A stretch of DNA of 64,000 bases, taken from positions 2,131,501 through 2,195,500 of the forward strand of contig NZ_JQNJ01000001.1 in the NCBI RefSeq assembly GCF_000745185.1. The letters are read 5' to 3'. This DNA is from Muricauda sp. MAR_2010_75. GTDB taxonomy: Bacteria > Bacteroidota > Bacteroidia > Flavobacteriales > Flavobacteriaceae. The notes beneath the pieces were generated by a model that saw only the letters and a list, made by a program, of their open reading frames with translations, was not told the origin of the DNA and ran no database searches. A program made the position numbers and the translations under genes. Positions 44,171-52,999 of this stretch are shown here, in pieces (the first letter of the stretch is position 1; each line of letters begins with the position of its first letter).

Positions 44171-45439
44171 ATGAAAATAACATCAGCGGAAGAAGCAGTA
44201 GGAATTGTTAAATCAGGAGACCGGGTCTTCTTCCAAGGAGCGGCCATGACCCCAAATGAATTGATCGATGCCCTTTGCGAGCGGCACGATGAACTTAAAA
44301 ACGTGGAGATAATTTCCATCCACACCGAAGGGGATGCAAAGTACACGAGAAAGCCGTTTTGTGAAGCTTTTACCCTGAATTCATGTTTTGTTGGAGGTAA
44401 CGTAAGGCCCTTTGTCAATACGTATATGGGCGACTATATCCCGGTTTTTTTGAGTGAAATACCTTGGTTGTTTGCTGACGAATACCTTCCATTGGATATA
44501 GCTTTTGTCCAAGTCTCACCACCGGATAAACACGGGTATTGTTCTTTGGGAGTTTCGGTTGATGTGGCATTGCCCGCGGTACGTACCGCCAAAAAAATTG
44601 TCGCCCAGATAAATCCTAAAGTACCCCGAACCCATGGCACCGGGATTGTGCATGTGGATGAGATTGAATTTGCCATAGAGGTAAATAGGCCCATTCACGA
44701 GCACGAACCCACCGAAATATCGGAAGTGGAACACGAAATCGGTAGGCATGTGGCCTCATTGATAGAAGATGGCGCCACTTTGCAAATGGGAATAGGAAAC
44801 ATACCCAATGCGGTACTGTCCAACTTGGGAAACCATAAAAACCTGGGCATCCATACCGAAATGTTTTCGGATGGCGTATTGCCTTTGATAGAAAGCGGGG
44901 TTATCAATGGAAAAGAAAAAGCGGTAAAACGTGGTAAAATTGTGAGCTGCTTTGCGGTAGGTTCCCGAAAACTGTATGATTTTATAGACGATAATCCCAT
45001 ATGCGATTTTAGGGACTCTGGATATACCAACGACACTGCCAGAATCCGAAGGAACCCAAAGGCAACAGCTATAAACAGTGCCATAGAAATTGACCTTACT
45101 GGTCAGGTATGTGCAGATACCATTGGTGGATACCAGTTCTCTGGAGTTGGTGGCCAAATGGATTTTATGCGGGGAGCCTCACTTTCACCGGGAGGCAAGC
45201 CCATCATAGCCATGTCATCCAGCACAAAGAAAGGAGTTTCCAAAATAGTGCCCTTTTTAAAGCAAGGCGCTGGGGTGACCACCACGCGTGCCCACATGCA
45301 CTACGTGGCCACAGAATACGGCGTGGTGAATCTATTTGGAAAAAATCTACAACAGCGGGCCAAAGCCTTGATATCCATTGCACACCCAGACCATAGGGAG
45401 ACCTTGGAAAAGGAGGCGTATAACCGATTTCACGGATAA
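44171..45439 (+). CDS. Acetyl-CoA hydrolase/CoA-transferase family protein
   Basis: A 422-residue protein of the 4-hydroxybutyrate CoA-transferase/acetyl-CoA hydrolase family: GDRVFFQGAAMTPNELIDAL, GTGIVHVDEIEFAIE, LQMGIGNIPNAVLSNL, the catalytic Glu segment HTEMFSDGVLPLIE, and GGYQFSGVGGQMDFMRGA in the CoA-binding C-terminal half. It would move CoA between acetate and another acid, or hydrolyse acetyl-CoA. It is the last gene of the cbb3 operon (13 bp gap) before a strong terminator, so it is likely co-expressed at low oxygen, where acetate formation or CoA recycling would be useful. Confidence 0.88.
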   Translation: MKITSAEEAVGIVKSGDRVFFQGAAMTPNELIDALCERHDELKNVEIISIHTEGDAKYTRKPFCEAFTLNSCFVGGNVRPFVNTYMGDYIPVFLSEIPWLFADEYLPLDIAFVQVSPPDKHGYCSLGVSVDVALPAVRTAKKIVAQINPKVPRTHGTGIVHVDEIEFAIEVNRPIHEHEPTEISEVEHEIGRHVASLIEDGATLQMGIGNIPNAVLSNLGNHKNLGIHTEMFSDGVLPLIESGVINGKEKAVKRGKIVSCFAVGSRKLYDFIDDNPICDFRDSGYTNDTARIRRNPKATAINSAIEIDLTGQVCADTIGGYQFSGVGGQMDFMRGASLSPGGKPIIAMSSSTKKGVSKIVPFLKQGAGVTTTRAHMHYVATEYGVVNLFGKNLQQRAKALISIAHPDHRETLEKEAYNRFHG

Positions 45440-45461
45440 GCTTTTCCTTGGATAAAGAACT

Positions 45462-45499
45462 AAAAAAGGGAGCCAGTTTATGCTGACTCCCCTTTTTTT
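45462..45499. terminator. Bidirectional intrinsic terminator
   Basis: AAAAAAGGGAGCCAG (45462-45476) pairs with CTGACTCCCC and the T-run (45483-45499), with one mismatch and a 6-nt loop. With A and T tracts on both sides it serves the converging CoA-transferase and universal stress genes. Confidence 0.85.
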
Positions 45500-45532
45500 G
45501 AATTGCACGAAACCAATCAAAAATGCAACCCA

Positions 45533-46363
45533 TTAAATTTTAAAGGTCATTACGGGGATATTGGAATGATTGGCAATATCCTCACCTATACTTCCCATGA
45601 AAAAATGGGACAATCCCCTTCTACCGTGTGTGGGTATGCCAATGATATCGGCCATGACCTTATCACAATAATTGAGGACTCCTTTTTCAACAGTGTAGTC
45701 ATTATAGATTTCCACTGCCACACCAAGTTTGGCCGTATCCAAAAACTTTGAGATTTTTTCGTAGGCATCATCGGTACTTAAAAATTCATCTCCCGGGGTG
45801 TTCACATATACCAATTGTAATTTGGCCTTAAGAAGTTTGGCCATTTCCATGGCTTTTTTGAGGGCTGAAATATTTTCTTCCGAAAAATCACAGGCAAAGA
45901 CAAAGTTTTTGGGTTTAAACCCATTCATTTCGCCTTTAATGACCAATACGGGAACATCAGAGGTACGAACAACGCGCTCGGTATTGGACCCTATAAAGAT
46001 TTCTTGGAGCCCATCGGTGCCGTGGGAGCCCATTACAATAAGATCTGCATTGTGTTTTTCGGCAACTTCGTTCACCTCACTGAACACTTTGTAATGTTTA
46101 ATAACGGGAACAATATTGACATCCTTTAAATAGGGTTTGTCCAAAAAATCGGCAAATCGTTTTTCCCCGATCTTGATCAAATGGACCACTTGTTCTTGGG
46201 ATACATAGCCCGATTCGCTCATAATTGCCGGTGAAAGCTCCAACATGTGCAGCACCAACAACTCGGCATTGTTTTCTTTGGCCAGTGATGCGGCCACTTT
46301 TAGGGCATTTTCAGATTGTTCTGAAAAATCTACAGGTACAACTATACTTTTCATTTGTTTCAT
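45533..46363 (-). CDS. Universal stress protein (tandem UspA domains)
   Basis: A 276-residue protein with two UspA halves (about 4-150 and 155-276). The first half carries GSHGTDGLQEIFIGSN, the ATP-binding pattern; the second ends with the related PTHGRRGLSHFFMGSIG, so both halves may bind nucleotide. It starts 7 bp after hemN, from which it is co-transcribed; an ATG three codons later (46354) is an equal start. Linking it to hemN under the FNR-type promoter fits a role in survival at low oxygen. Confidence 0.9.
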   Translation of the reverse strand: MKQMKSIVVPVDFSEQSENALKVAASLAKENNAELLVLHMLELSPAIMSESGYVSQEQVVHLIKIGEKRFADFLDKPYLKDVNIVPVIKHYKVFSEVNEVAEKHNADLIVMGSHGTDGLQEIFIGSNTERVVRTSDVPVLVIKGEMNGFKPKNFVFACDFSEENISALKKAMEMAKLLKAKLQLVYVNTPGDEFLSTDDAYEKISKFLDTAKLGVAVEIYNDYTVEKGVLNYCDKVMADIIGIPTHGRRGLSHFFMGSIGEDIANHSNIPVMTFKI

Positions 46364-46370
46364 TTTTAGG

Positions 46371-47729
46371 TTAAACGGTCATGGAGAATATTCGGGTTTC
46401 CGGTTTCTTCCGGTGTAGTTTTAAGTCAAAGGCCATACTGATGTTCCTCACAAAAGGTCTGCCTTTTTCGGTCACTGAAATCTTATTTTCCCCAATCTCC
46501 ACCAAGCCATCAGATTCCATTTCAGATAGGTTTTCGATGATACTTTGAAAATCGACCACCTTAGCTTCTTCCATTTCCCAAGAAGTTTCAAATCGGCACA
46601 TAAGGTTAAGAATGTGCTTTCTTATGATTTCGTCCTCTTGGTTAAGGATATGTCCCCTAAAAATAGGGATAACTCCGTGCGAAACCAAATGTTCATATTC
46701 TTCCAGACTTTTTACGTTTTGGGCAAATCCATACCAACTATCACTGATGCTGGATACACCAAGACCTATCATTAATTTGGTCTTGGATGGGGTATACCCC
46801 ATAAAGTTTCGGTGTAGGGTACCATGGGTCAATGCGGTATACAGGTCATCTGATGGAAGGGCAAAATGGTCCATGCCCACATCTTTATATCCAAAATCCG
46901 TCAACATGCTCTTGCCCATTTCGTATTGTGCTTTTTTCACCACGGAGGAAGGAAGGTCACTTTCCTTGTAACCCCGCTGTCCGTTTCCCTTGAGCCAAGG
47001 CACGTGGGCGTAGCTATAAAATGCTATACGGTCCGGGCGCAGGGCGTTGGTCTTTTTAATGGTTTCTTCCACATGGGCACAATCCTGAAATGGTAGCCCA
47101 TAGATAATATCATGGCCCACGGAGGTGTAACCTATTTCCCTGGCCCATTCGGTCACGTTTTTTACGTTTTCAAAGGGCTGAACCCGGTTGATGGCCCTTT
47201 GAACGGTCATATTATAGTCTTGCACACCGTAACAGACCCTTCTGAACCCTACATCAAAAAGGGCCTGAAGATGCGCTTTGGTTGTATTGTTGGGATGTCC
47301 TTCAAAACTGAATTGGGCATCTTCTGCCTTTTTGCCCTGAAGAAGAATTCCTTCAATCAATATTTTTAAGTGTTCCGGAGAAAAAAAAGTGGGTGTTCCG
47401 CCACCTAAATGGAGTTCTTTGATGATGGGTTTGGTGCCCAATAGGTCAACATAGAGATTCCATTCCTTTAAAACACTGTTAATGTAGGGAAGCTCCAACT
47501 CATGCCTTTTGGTGATGCGCTTGTGGCAGCCACAAAACGTGCACATGCTCTCGCAAAAAGGAAGATGGATATATAGGCTTATACCTTCTTTGGGATTTTC
47601 CTGAAAGGCTTTCAATACAGTAGATTTCCAGCGTTTGCCTGAAAAATTGTCCAAATCCCAATACGGAACCGTTGGATAACTGGTGTACCTAGGACCCGGC
47701 ACATTATATTTCTGTACTAATCCACACAT
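46371..47729 (-). CDS. hemN: Oxygen-independent coproporphyrinogen III dehydrogenase
   Basis: A 452-residue radical SAM enzyme of the HemN class: RYTSYPTVPYWD, the cluster motif CESMCTFCGC (C-x3-C-x2-C-x-C), LHLGGGTPTFFSPE, and DHFALPSDDLYTAL, TLHRNFMGYTPSK in the substrate region. It makes protoporphyrinogen IX without oxygen, supplying haem for the cbb3 oxidase under low oxygen. The full N terminus and C-terminal helix of true HemN (not HemW) are present. The promoter has a perfect FNR-type dyad and TAATTTTG box. Confidence 0.95.
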   Translation of the reverse strand: MCGLVQKYNVPGPRYTSYPTVPYWDLDNFSGKRWKSTVLKAFQENPKEGISLYIHLPFCESMCTFCGCHKRITKRHELELPYINSVLKEWNLYVDLLGTKPIIKELHLGGGTPTFFSPEHLKILIEGILLQGKKAEDAQFSFEGHPNNTTKAHLQALFDVGFRRVCYGVQDYNMTVQRAINRVQPFENVKNVTEWAREIGYTSVGHDIIYGLPFQDCAHVEETIKKTNALRPDRIAFYSYAHVPWLKGNGQRGYKESDLPSSVVKKAQYEMGKSMLTDFGYKDVGMDHFALPSDDLYTALTHGTLHRNFMGYTPSKTKLMIGLGVSSISDSWYGFAQNVKSLEEYEHLVSHGVIPIFRGHILNQEDEIIRKHILNLMCRFETSWEMEEAKVVDFQSIIENLSEMESDGLVEIGENKISVTEKGRPFVRNISMAFDLKLHRKKPETRIFSMTV

Positions 47730-47754
47730 AACTCATACCATTATATTACATGAC

Positions 47755-47797
47755 CAAAATTAATGGCAGGGTTCAGTATAAAACATGATAAATGTCA
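47755..47797 (-). promoter_or_regulatory. FNR-type site and promoter of hemN
   Basis: Dyad TGATAAATGTCA (47786-47797); -7 box TAATTTTG read on the minus strand (47762-47755); centre distance 33 bp; hemN start at 47729. A second site for the divergent gene begins only 20 bp away. Confidence 0.78.
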
Positions 47798-47817
47798 GTC
47801 TAGTACAAATCAATATA

Positions 47818-47860
47818 TGATAACTGTCATTTTTTTGCCCTCTGGCACTTCGTAGCTTTA
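47818..47860 (+). promoter_or_regulatory. FNR-type site and promoter of the GCS2-CBS gene
   Basis: Dyad TGATAACTGTCA (47818-47829) and -7 box TAGCTTTA (47853-47860), centre distance 33 bp; the start codon is at 47890. Confidence 0.75.
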
Positions 47861-47889
47861 ACATTGATAAAAGTTCAATTTCCTTAGTG

Positions 47890-49734
47890 ATGGGAGAGCA
47901 TATCGTTGAAAGCAAGTTTGATGAGGAAGAGCGCAAAGCGTTCGTTCAGCATTTAATTGAAGACATAAGAGCCCTGGAATTAATGATGATGGACGGCTTG
48001 ATCGAGGATGATATACAGCGAATAGGCGCCGAGCAGGAAATGTGCCTTATCAACCGTGAATATAGGCCAGCTCCCCTGTCCTTGGATGTCATCAGGGATA
48101 TTAACGATCCACATTTTACAACCGAACTGGCCAGTTACAACCTAGAGGCAAACCTAGACCCAGTGAAACTTGGAGGTAATTGTTTTTCAACGGTTGAGAA
48201 ACAGCTGAACGCATTGTTGGAAAAGGCCAAAACCCATGCAGCAAAGCACGGGGCCAAGGTCTTGTTGACCGGGATTCTACCTACAATTTCCAAAGATGAG
48301 CTAGGGATGGATTTTATGACCCCCATTCCCCGTTATTATAGGATAAATGATGTTCTAAAAGCATGGCGTGGTGATGATTTCACCCTCAGAATCAAGGGAG
48401 TGGATGAATTATCATTGCACCATGACTCCGTACTTTTTGAAGCCTGCAATACCAGCTTTCAACTTCATTTACAGGTAAGGCCCGATGACTTTATAAAGAG
48501 TTATAATTGGGCACAGGCCATAGCGGGACCGGTTTTGGGGGCTTCCTGCAACTCCCCTCTGCTATTGGGCAAGGAACTTTGGAAAGAAACCCGTATTGCC
48601 CTTTTTCAGCAAAGTCTGGACACCCGTAAATGGACCAATGCGGTGAAGGAACAAGTGGCCCGGGTTTTCTTTGGGGAACGATGGCAAGAAGAATCGGTGG
48701 TTCAAATCTTTAAGGAAGATATTTCCACCCATCGCATTGTTCTGACCAAACCCATTGAGAAAAACTCCCTTGAAATTTTGAAAGAAGGAAATATTCCAAA
48801 ACTCGAGGCATTGAACCTTTTCAATAGCACGGTGTACCGCTGGAACAGACCCTGTTATGGGGTGGGTAATGGAAAACCGCATCTGCGTATTGAGAACCGG
48901 TACATTCCTTCGGGACCGTCCATAACCGATCAAATGGCCAATTTTGCCTTTTGGGTGGGATTGATGCTGGGACGCCCCAAAAAGTTTGATAATATACCCA
49001 CTATCATGGACTTTAGGGAGGCCAAACTCAATTTTATAAAATCTGCCATGAATGGAAGGCAAACCGTTTTTACATGGTTGGGCATGCCCATAACCCTTAA
49101 AAAATTGGTGTTGGGAGAACTGTTGCCCATTGCATACAAAGGGTTGAAAAAGGCAAACATTGACGATGGGGACATTCAAAATCTATTGGGCATAGTAGAG
49201 ACCAGGGTTCGTTTGGGCACGGGAGCCGAATGGCAAATCCGGAATTACAGGGAACTCAGGAAACAGATGAAACAAGACAGTGCGTTGGTACAGTTGACCA
49301 AGGCAATGTATGCCAATCAGAAAACCAATAAACCTGTACATGAATGGTCTTCCATCAAGGAAATTGCCAAGAAAAAAGAATCTTTTAAATGGGTCGGTCA
49401 AATTATGTCCACAAGGCTCATGAAATTGTATGAGGATGATTTTGCCAACTTGGCCATCTCCATCATGCAGTGGAACAACATCCATCATCTGCCCGTTGAG
49501 AACACCAAAGGTGAGTTGGTGGGCTTGTTGACCTGGAGCCATATAGAGAAATTGGGGCAAATAGACACAAATGGAGCTAGAGTGTCCGATATTATGATAA
49601 AAAATGTAATAACGGTACAGCCCAAAACCGAAATTCCCATGGCCAAAAAAATAATGAAGGAACACCAAATAGGGTGCTTACCGGTCTGCGTGGACTCCAA
49701 TGTGGTGGGAATCATCAGCAAAGTTGACCTGTGA
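47890..49734 (+). CDS. GCS2-like carboxylate-amine ligase fused to a CBS domain pair
   Basis: A 614-residue protein. The first ~420 residues resemble the glutamate-cysteine ligase family 2 fold: RIGAEQEMCLINREYRP, LASYNLEANLDP, LHHDSVLFEACNTSFQLHLQ, KPHLRIENRYIPSGPSITDQ. This fold joins a carboxylate to an amine with ATP. Residues ~505-614 hold two CBS motifs (LPVENTKGELVGLLTW and IGCLPVCVDSNVVGIIS), which usually bind adenine nucleotides. The substrate cannot be inferred; glutathione synthesis is not assured. The start at ATG 47890 overlaps a GTG at 47887 one codon upstream. It is coupled to the hydrolase gene that follows and has an FNR-type promoter. Confidence 0.82.
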   Translation: MGEHIVESKFDEEERKAFVQHLIEDIRALELMMMDGLIEDDIQRIGAEQEMCLINREYRPAPLSLDVIRDINDPHFTTELASYNLEANLDPVKLGGNCFSTVEKQLNALLEKAKTHAAKHGAKVLLTGILPTISKDELGMDFMTPIPRYYRINDVLKAWRGDDFTLRIKGVDELSLHHDSVLFEACNTSFQLHLQVRPDDFIKSYNWAQAIAGPVLGASCNSPLLLGKELWKETRIALFQQSLDTRKWTNAVKEQVARVFFGERWQEESVVQIFKEDISTHRIVLTKPIEKNSLEILKEGNIPKLEALNLFNSTVYRWNRPCYGVGNGKPHLRIENRYIPSGPSITDQMANFAFWVGLMLGRPKKFDNIPTIMDFREAKLNFIKSAMNGRQTVFTWLGMPITLKKLVLGELLPIAYKGLKKANIDDGDIQNLLGIVETRVRLGTGAEWQIRNYRELRKQMKQDSALVQLTKAMYANQKTNKPVHEWSSIKEIAKKKESFKWVGQIMSTRLMKLYEDDFANLAISIMQWNNIHHLPVENTKGELVGLLTWSHIEKLGQIDTNGARVSDIMIKNVITVQPKTEIPMAKKIMKEHQIGCLPVCVDSNVVGIISKVDL

Positions 49735-49736
49735 AC

Positions 49737-50912
49737 ATGTTAGAAGTACAAAATATTGACTTGAAGGATACTGCAAAAGTTCAACGAATAATTGATCACC
49801 TGAAGGGAAATGCCAATGGGCCAACAGTGGTTTTCTTTGCAGGGATTCATGGCAATGAACCCGCAGGGGTGGTTGCCCTAAAACAGGTTTTTAAGAAGTT
49901 GAGGTCAAACAATATTGCCCTTTCAGGTGAGATCTATGCAGTTGCAGGAAACCTTGGGGCATTGAACAGGCGTGTTAGATTTCAAACGGTGGATTTAAAC
50001 CGCATTTGGTTTCCGGAACGGATAAAAAACATATTGTCCCAAAAGCATACGAACAATGAAGAGGAAGAGGAGTTGAAATCACTGTATAGTGTGCTCCACG
50101 AAATATTGGAAAAGGGAAGCCCTCCCTTCTATTTTATTGATTTACATACCACTTCCAGTGACACAACACCGTTTATTGTATTGAATGACAGTTTGTTGAA
50201 CCGAAAATATGCATCAAACTACCCATTGCCCATTATTTTGGGGATCGAAGAATACCTCGAGGGAGCTCTATTGAGTTACATCAATGAATTGGGCTACGTG
50301 TCGTTGGGTTTTGAAAGTGGTCAGCACAATGACGGGAAAGCTGTGGAAAATTGTATCGATTTTATTGCGTTTACCCTTCAACTGACCAATGCGGCCCCTA
50401 CTTTAAAAAATGATGGGAATAACTTTGATGATGGAAGCCATAAGTTCTACGAAATCTACCATCAGCATACCATTGGGCCAGAGGACAAATTTAAAATGTT
50501 TCCTGGATTCGTGAACTTTCAAAAGATACCTAAGGGAACAGATATCGCCATCAGCAATGGTGAGGTGATAAAAACTAAAAAAGCTAAGCAGATTTTTATG
50601 CCCTTGTACCAAGATCAAGGGGGAGAGGGGTTTTATTTTATCAGGCCCATCCCTGAGTTTTTGTTATGGTTATCAAAGGAGTTGAGACGTTTCAAGGTTG
50701 ATCATTTGTTGGTGAAATTGCCCGGGGTACAATGGAAGTCGGACAAAAAAGATACCCTCATCGTGGATCAAAGAGTTGCCCGTTTTATGGCGAAATCAAT
50801 TTTCCACTTATTAGGGTACAGGGCCAGACAGTTTGACGAGACCCATTTGGTGGTCAAAAGCAGGGAAATTGCCTCCAGAAACAATGAATATAAAAACACC
50901 GATTGGTTCTAG
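49737..50912 (+). CDS. Aspartoacylase/succinylglutamate desuccinylase-like zinc hydrolase
   Basis: About 391 residues. Zinc-site motifs of the M14-like AstE/AspA family are FFAGIHGNEPAGVVAL (HxxE), VDLNRIWFPE and FIDLHTTSSDTTPF, the last supplying the third His. Characterised members cut N-acyl amino acids. The gene begins 2 bp after (or, from GTG 49731, overlapping) the GCS2-CBS stop, so ligase and hydrolase are coupled, as if making and breaking the same amide. The C-terminal ~120 residues form an additional domain not found in short AspA proteins. Substrate unknown. Confidence 0.85.
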   Translation: MLEVQNIDLKDTAKVQRIIDHLKGNANGPTVVFFAGIHGNEPAGVVALKQVFKKLRSNNIALSGEIYAVAGNLGALNRRVRFQTVDLNRIWFPERIKNILSQKHTNNEEEEELKSLYSVLHEILEKGSPPFYFIDLHTTSSDTTPFIVLNDSLLNRKYASNYPLPIILGIEEYLEGALLSYINELGYVSLGFESGQHNDGKAVENCIDFIAFTLQLTNAAPTLKNDGNNFDDGSHKFYEIYHQHTIGPEDKFKMFPGFVNFQKIPKGTDIAISNGEVIKTKKAKQIFMPLYQDQGGEGFYFIRPIPEFLLWLSKELRRFKVDHLLVKLPGVQWKSDKKDTLIVDQRVARFMAKSIFHLLGYRARQFDETHLVVKSREIASRNNEYKNTDWF

Positions 50913-50918
50913 ATAAAA

Positions 50919-50948
50919 AAAGAGGCTCAAAATTCATTGAGCCTCTTT
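50919..50948. terminator. Bidirectional intrinsic terminator
   Basis: A perfect 12-bp stem AAAGAGGCTCAA/TTGAGCCTCTTT (50919-50930 and 50937-50948), 6-nt loop, with an A-run before and T residues after. It ends the hydrolase gene and the convergent tonB. Confidence 0.92.
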
Positions 50949-50969
50949 CCTTGTGTTTTGGGTTTAAAA

Positions 50970-51695
50970 TTATTCCACTATAAAGTTAATGGGAATACTG
51001 TATTTGACACTTACGGCCTTTCCACGCTGTTCTCCAGGTTTTACATTTGGCAATGAGGCAATGATTCTGACAGCCTCTTCTTCCAATAAACGATCCGGAC
51101 CTCTCTTTTCGATGTTGCTAACATGGCCTTTAGAATCTATCACAAACTGCACATAGACCCTTCCAGAAATTTGCATTTCCAATGCGGCTGGGGGGTAACT
51201 GAAGTTTTGCTTAATATGCTCTTGTACTTTTTTATTAAAGCAAGCTTTGCGCTCTGCCTGGGTTTCATAAACCTCGCATCCAGGAAAAACAGGGACATAT
51301 TCAATCACTGCAAAGGGTACGGCAATATCTTCCTCAACCTCTTCAACCTCCACATCTTCCACACTTACAATAGCATCTTCAATATAGGTTTCTTGACTAC
51401 TCTCTGTACTTTCAATAACAGTTTCTTCAACCTCTTCAACATCCTCTACAATTTCTATCACATCCGGTGCAGATGGTGGAGGGGGCGGTGGAGTAGTACG
51501 CAACATTTCTGTAACTGGCACATCTTCCTTAAGGTCATCCATAATTTCAACAACTTCTGAAACCTTGGATTCCTCTTCATAAAATCTCACTTCCAATGAT
51601 TGCCATGTAAGGAACAAGACCGAGGTAAGGCCTATCATGAAATAAAGACTGCTATTGCGGCCTATTTCTGCGTTTGGGTTCTTTTTTGGTTTCAT
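50970..51695 (-). CDS. tonB: TonB energy transducer
   Basis: A 241-residue protein: short cytoplasmic tail, one membrane helix (FMIGLTSVLFLTWQSLEV), a Pro stretch (TTPPPPPPSAP) and a long acidic Glu/Val-rich periplasmic linker (residues ~75-130). The TonB C-terminal domain follows (FPGCEV..., SGRVYVQFVIDSKGHVSNIE, SVKYSIPINFIVE). It transmits the proton-motive force from ExbBD to TonB-dependent receptors. ExbB/ExbD are not in this window. It has its own FNR-type promoter, so it appears to be a low-oxygen-specific TonB. Confidence 0.93.
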   Translation of the reverse strand: MKPKKNPNAEIGRNSSLYFMIGLTSVLFLTWQSLEVRFYEEESKVSEVVEIMDDLKEDVPVTEMLRTTPPPPPPSAPDVIEIVEDVEEVEETVIESTESSQETYIEDAIVSVEDVEVEEVEEDIAVPFAVIEYVPVFPGCEVYETQAERKACFNKKVQEHIKQNFSYPPAALEMQISGRVYVQFVIDSKGHVSNIEKRGPDRLLEEEAVRIIASLPNVKPGEQRGKAVSVKYSIPINFIVE

Positions 51696-51717
51696 GACTT
51701 TTACTATTTAATTGTGA

Positions 51718-51760
51718 TAAAGATAGTTAGGTCATTAACCAAAAAACATGATAATAATCA
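51718..51760 (-). promoter_or_regulatory. FNR-type site and promoter of tonB
   Basis: Dyad TGATAATAATCA (51749-51760) and -7 box TATCTTTA on the minus strand (51725-51718), centre distance 33 bp; tonB starts at 51695. Confidence 0.72.
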
Positions 51761-51848
51761 GGTTTGAAAATACATGTTACTCATTGAAAGACAGCTTCTT
51801 TGCGAGGAGTACTCTATAAAAAATGTATTGAGTTCTGTGGAATCAATC

Positions 51849-52805
51849 TTATTTTTGGGTTTCCCATATCAGTGCAGCAGCACCGCAAATTGCCGCCGTT
51901 TTGCCCTCCATTTCAGAATACATCAGTTTTACTTTACCCTTATAGACTTCCAGAAGGTTTGCATTGAAATATTTTTCCAAGGGTTCCATGATCCATTTTC
52001 CACTATTGGTTAGCCCGCCCATTAAAATAAAAGCTTCAGGCTGAGTAAATGCCGTAAAGTTGGCCAAGGCCAATCCCATTATTTTAGCGGTATAATCAAA
52101 CGCCTTTAGGGCAATCTCATCACCTTCTTCGGCTGCTTTGGTGATATCCTCACCGTGGAGGTCGATATAGGCCACACTTCTAAACCTACTGTCCACCGTA
52201 TACTTGCTCATCATATACAAAATGGTGCGTTTTAAACCTGTGGCGGATACATAGGCTTCCAGTCCGCCCCTTACCCCAAGCCCGGTCAATCTGCCATCAC
52301 CCAAGGTCATGTCCACATGACCCAGCTCCCCAGCAAAACCATCGTACCCATCTATCAATTGGCCATTGGCTACTATTCCTGCACCAAAACCGGTGCCCAA
52401 GGTGATAACTATAAAGTCTTTCATTTTTTTGGCGCCACCAAAGAGCATTTCGCCAAGGGCTGCAGCACTTGCATCGTTCATAATGCGCATGGGCATGGGC
52501 ATGCGTTCCTGTAATTTTTTAAGGATCGGCACACTTTCTTTCCATACTAAATTACTGGCATTTTCTATGGTACCGTTTTTACTGGAGGCATTTGGAGCTC
52601 CAATGCCACATCCCAAAACAGTGACCTTATTTCCCATTTTTTGGACGAGCTCGTCCGATTTGCTCTTGATCTGGTCCAAATAATCGTTCAGGTTTGGGAA
52701 GTCCCTAGTCCTAAAAAAAGTTTTTTCAAGACATTCCCCGTTTTGGTCAACCAGCCCTATCTTGGTTTTGGTTCCACCAATATCCACACCTATTACAATA
52801 TCCAT
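51849..52805 (-). CDS. ROK-family sugar kinase-like protein
   Basis: A 318-residue ROK protein: phosphate motif GVDIGGTKTKIGLVD, ATP-binding ITLGTGFGAGIVANG, and GELGHVDM. The usual ROK zinc motif CxCGxxGCxE is replaced by LTGLGVRGGLEAYVS, so the Cys ligands are missing although Gly and Glu positions remain. No helix-turn-helix is present, so it is a kinase rather than a repressor; glucose or N-acetylhexosamine are typical substrates. It is transcribed away from the universal stress gene at 53000, with 194 bp between starts. Its relation to the low-oxygen block is uncertain; no FNR-type dyad faces it. Confidence 0.88.
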   Translation of the reverse strand: MDIVIGVDIGGTKTKIGLVDQNGECLEKTFFRTRDFPNLNDYLDQIKSKSDELVQKMGNKVTVLGCGIGAPNASSKNGTIENASNLVWKESVPILKKLQERMPMPMRIMNDASAAALGEMLFGGAKKMKDFIVITLGTGFGAGIVANGQLIDGYDGFAGELGHVDMTLGDGRLTGLGVRGGLEAYVSATGLKRTILYMMSKYTVDSRFRSVAYIDLHGEDITKAAEEGDEIALKAFDYTAKIMGLALANFTAFTQPEAFILMGGLTNSGKWIMEPLEKYFNANLLEVYKGKVKLMYSEMEGKTAAICGAAALIWETQK

Positions 52806-52922
52806 AGTTAAACTAGTATGCTTTTGTTGTTTTTAAATATAACCATTATGATTTCAAAAAATAACTCCGAAGGCTTTTAAATAGGGAGATTTTTTGTTAA
52901 TATGGTTCAAAAGTTAGAAACC

Positions 52923-52965
52923 TGACTTCTGTCATATTTTAGGTCGCAGGACGACTCTACTTTTG
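52923..52965 (+). promoter_or_regulatory. FNR-type site and promoter of the usp-SLC13-pckA-pfk operon
   Basis: Dyad TGACTTCTGTCA (52923-52934) and -7 box TACTTTTG (52958-52965), centre distance 33 bp; start codon at 53000. Confidence 0.75.
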
Positions 52966-52999
52966 AAATGAAAGTTTTGAATAATTTAAAATTTGAGGT

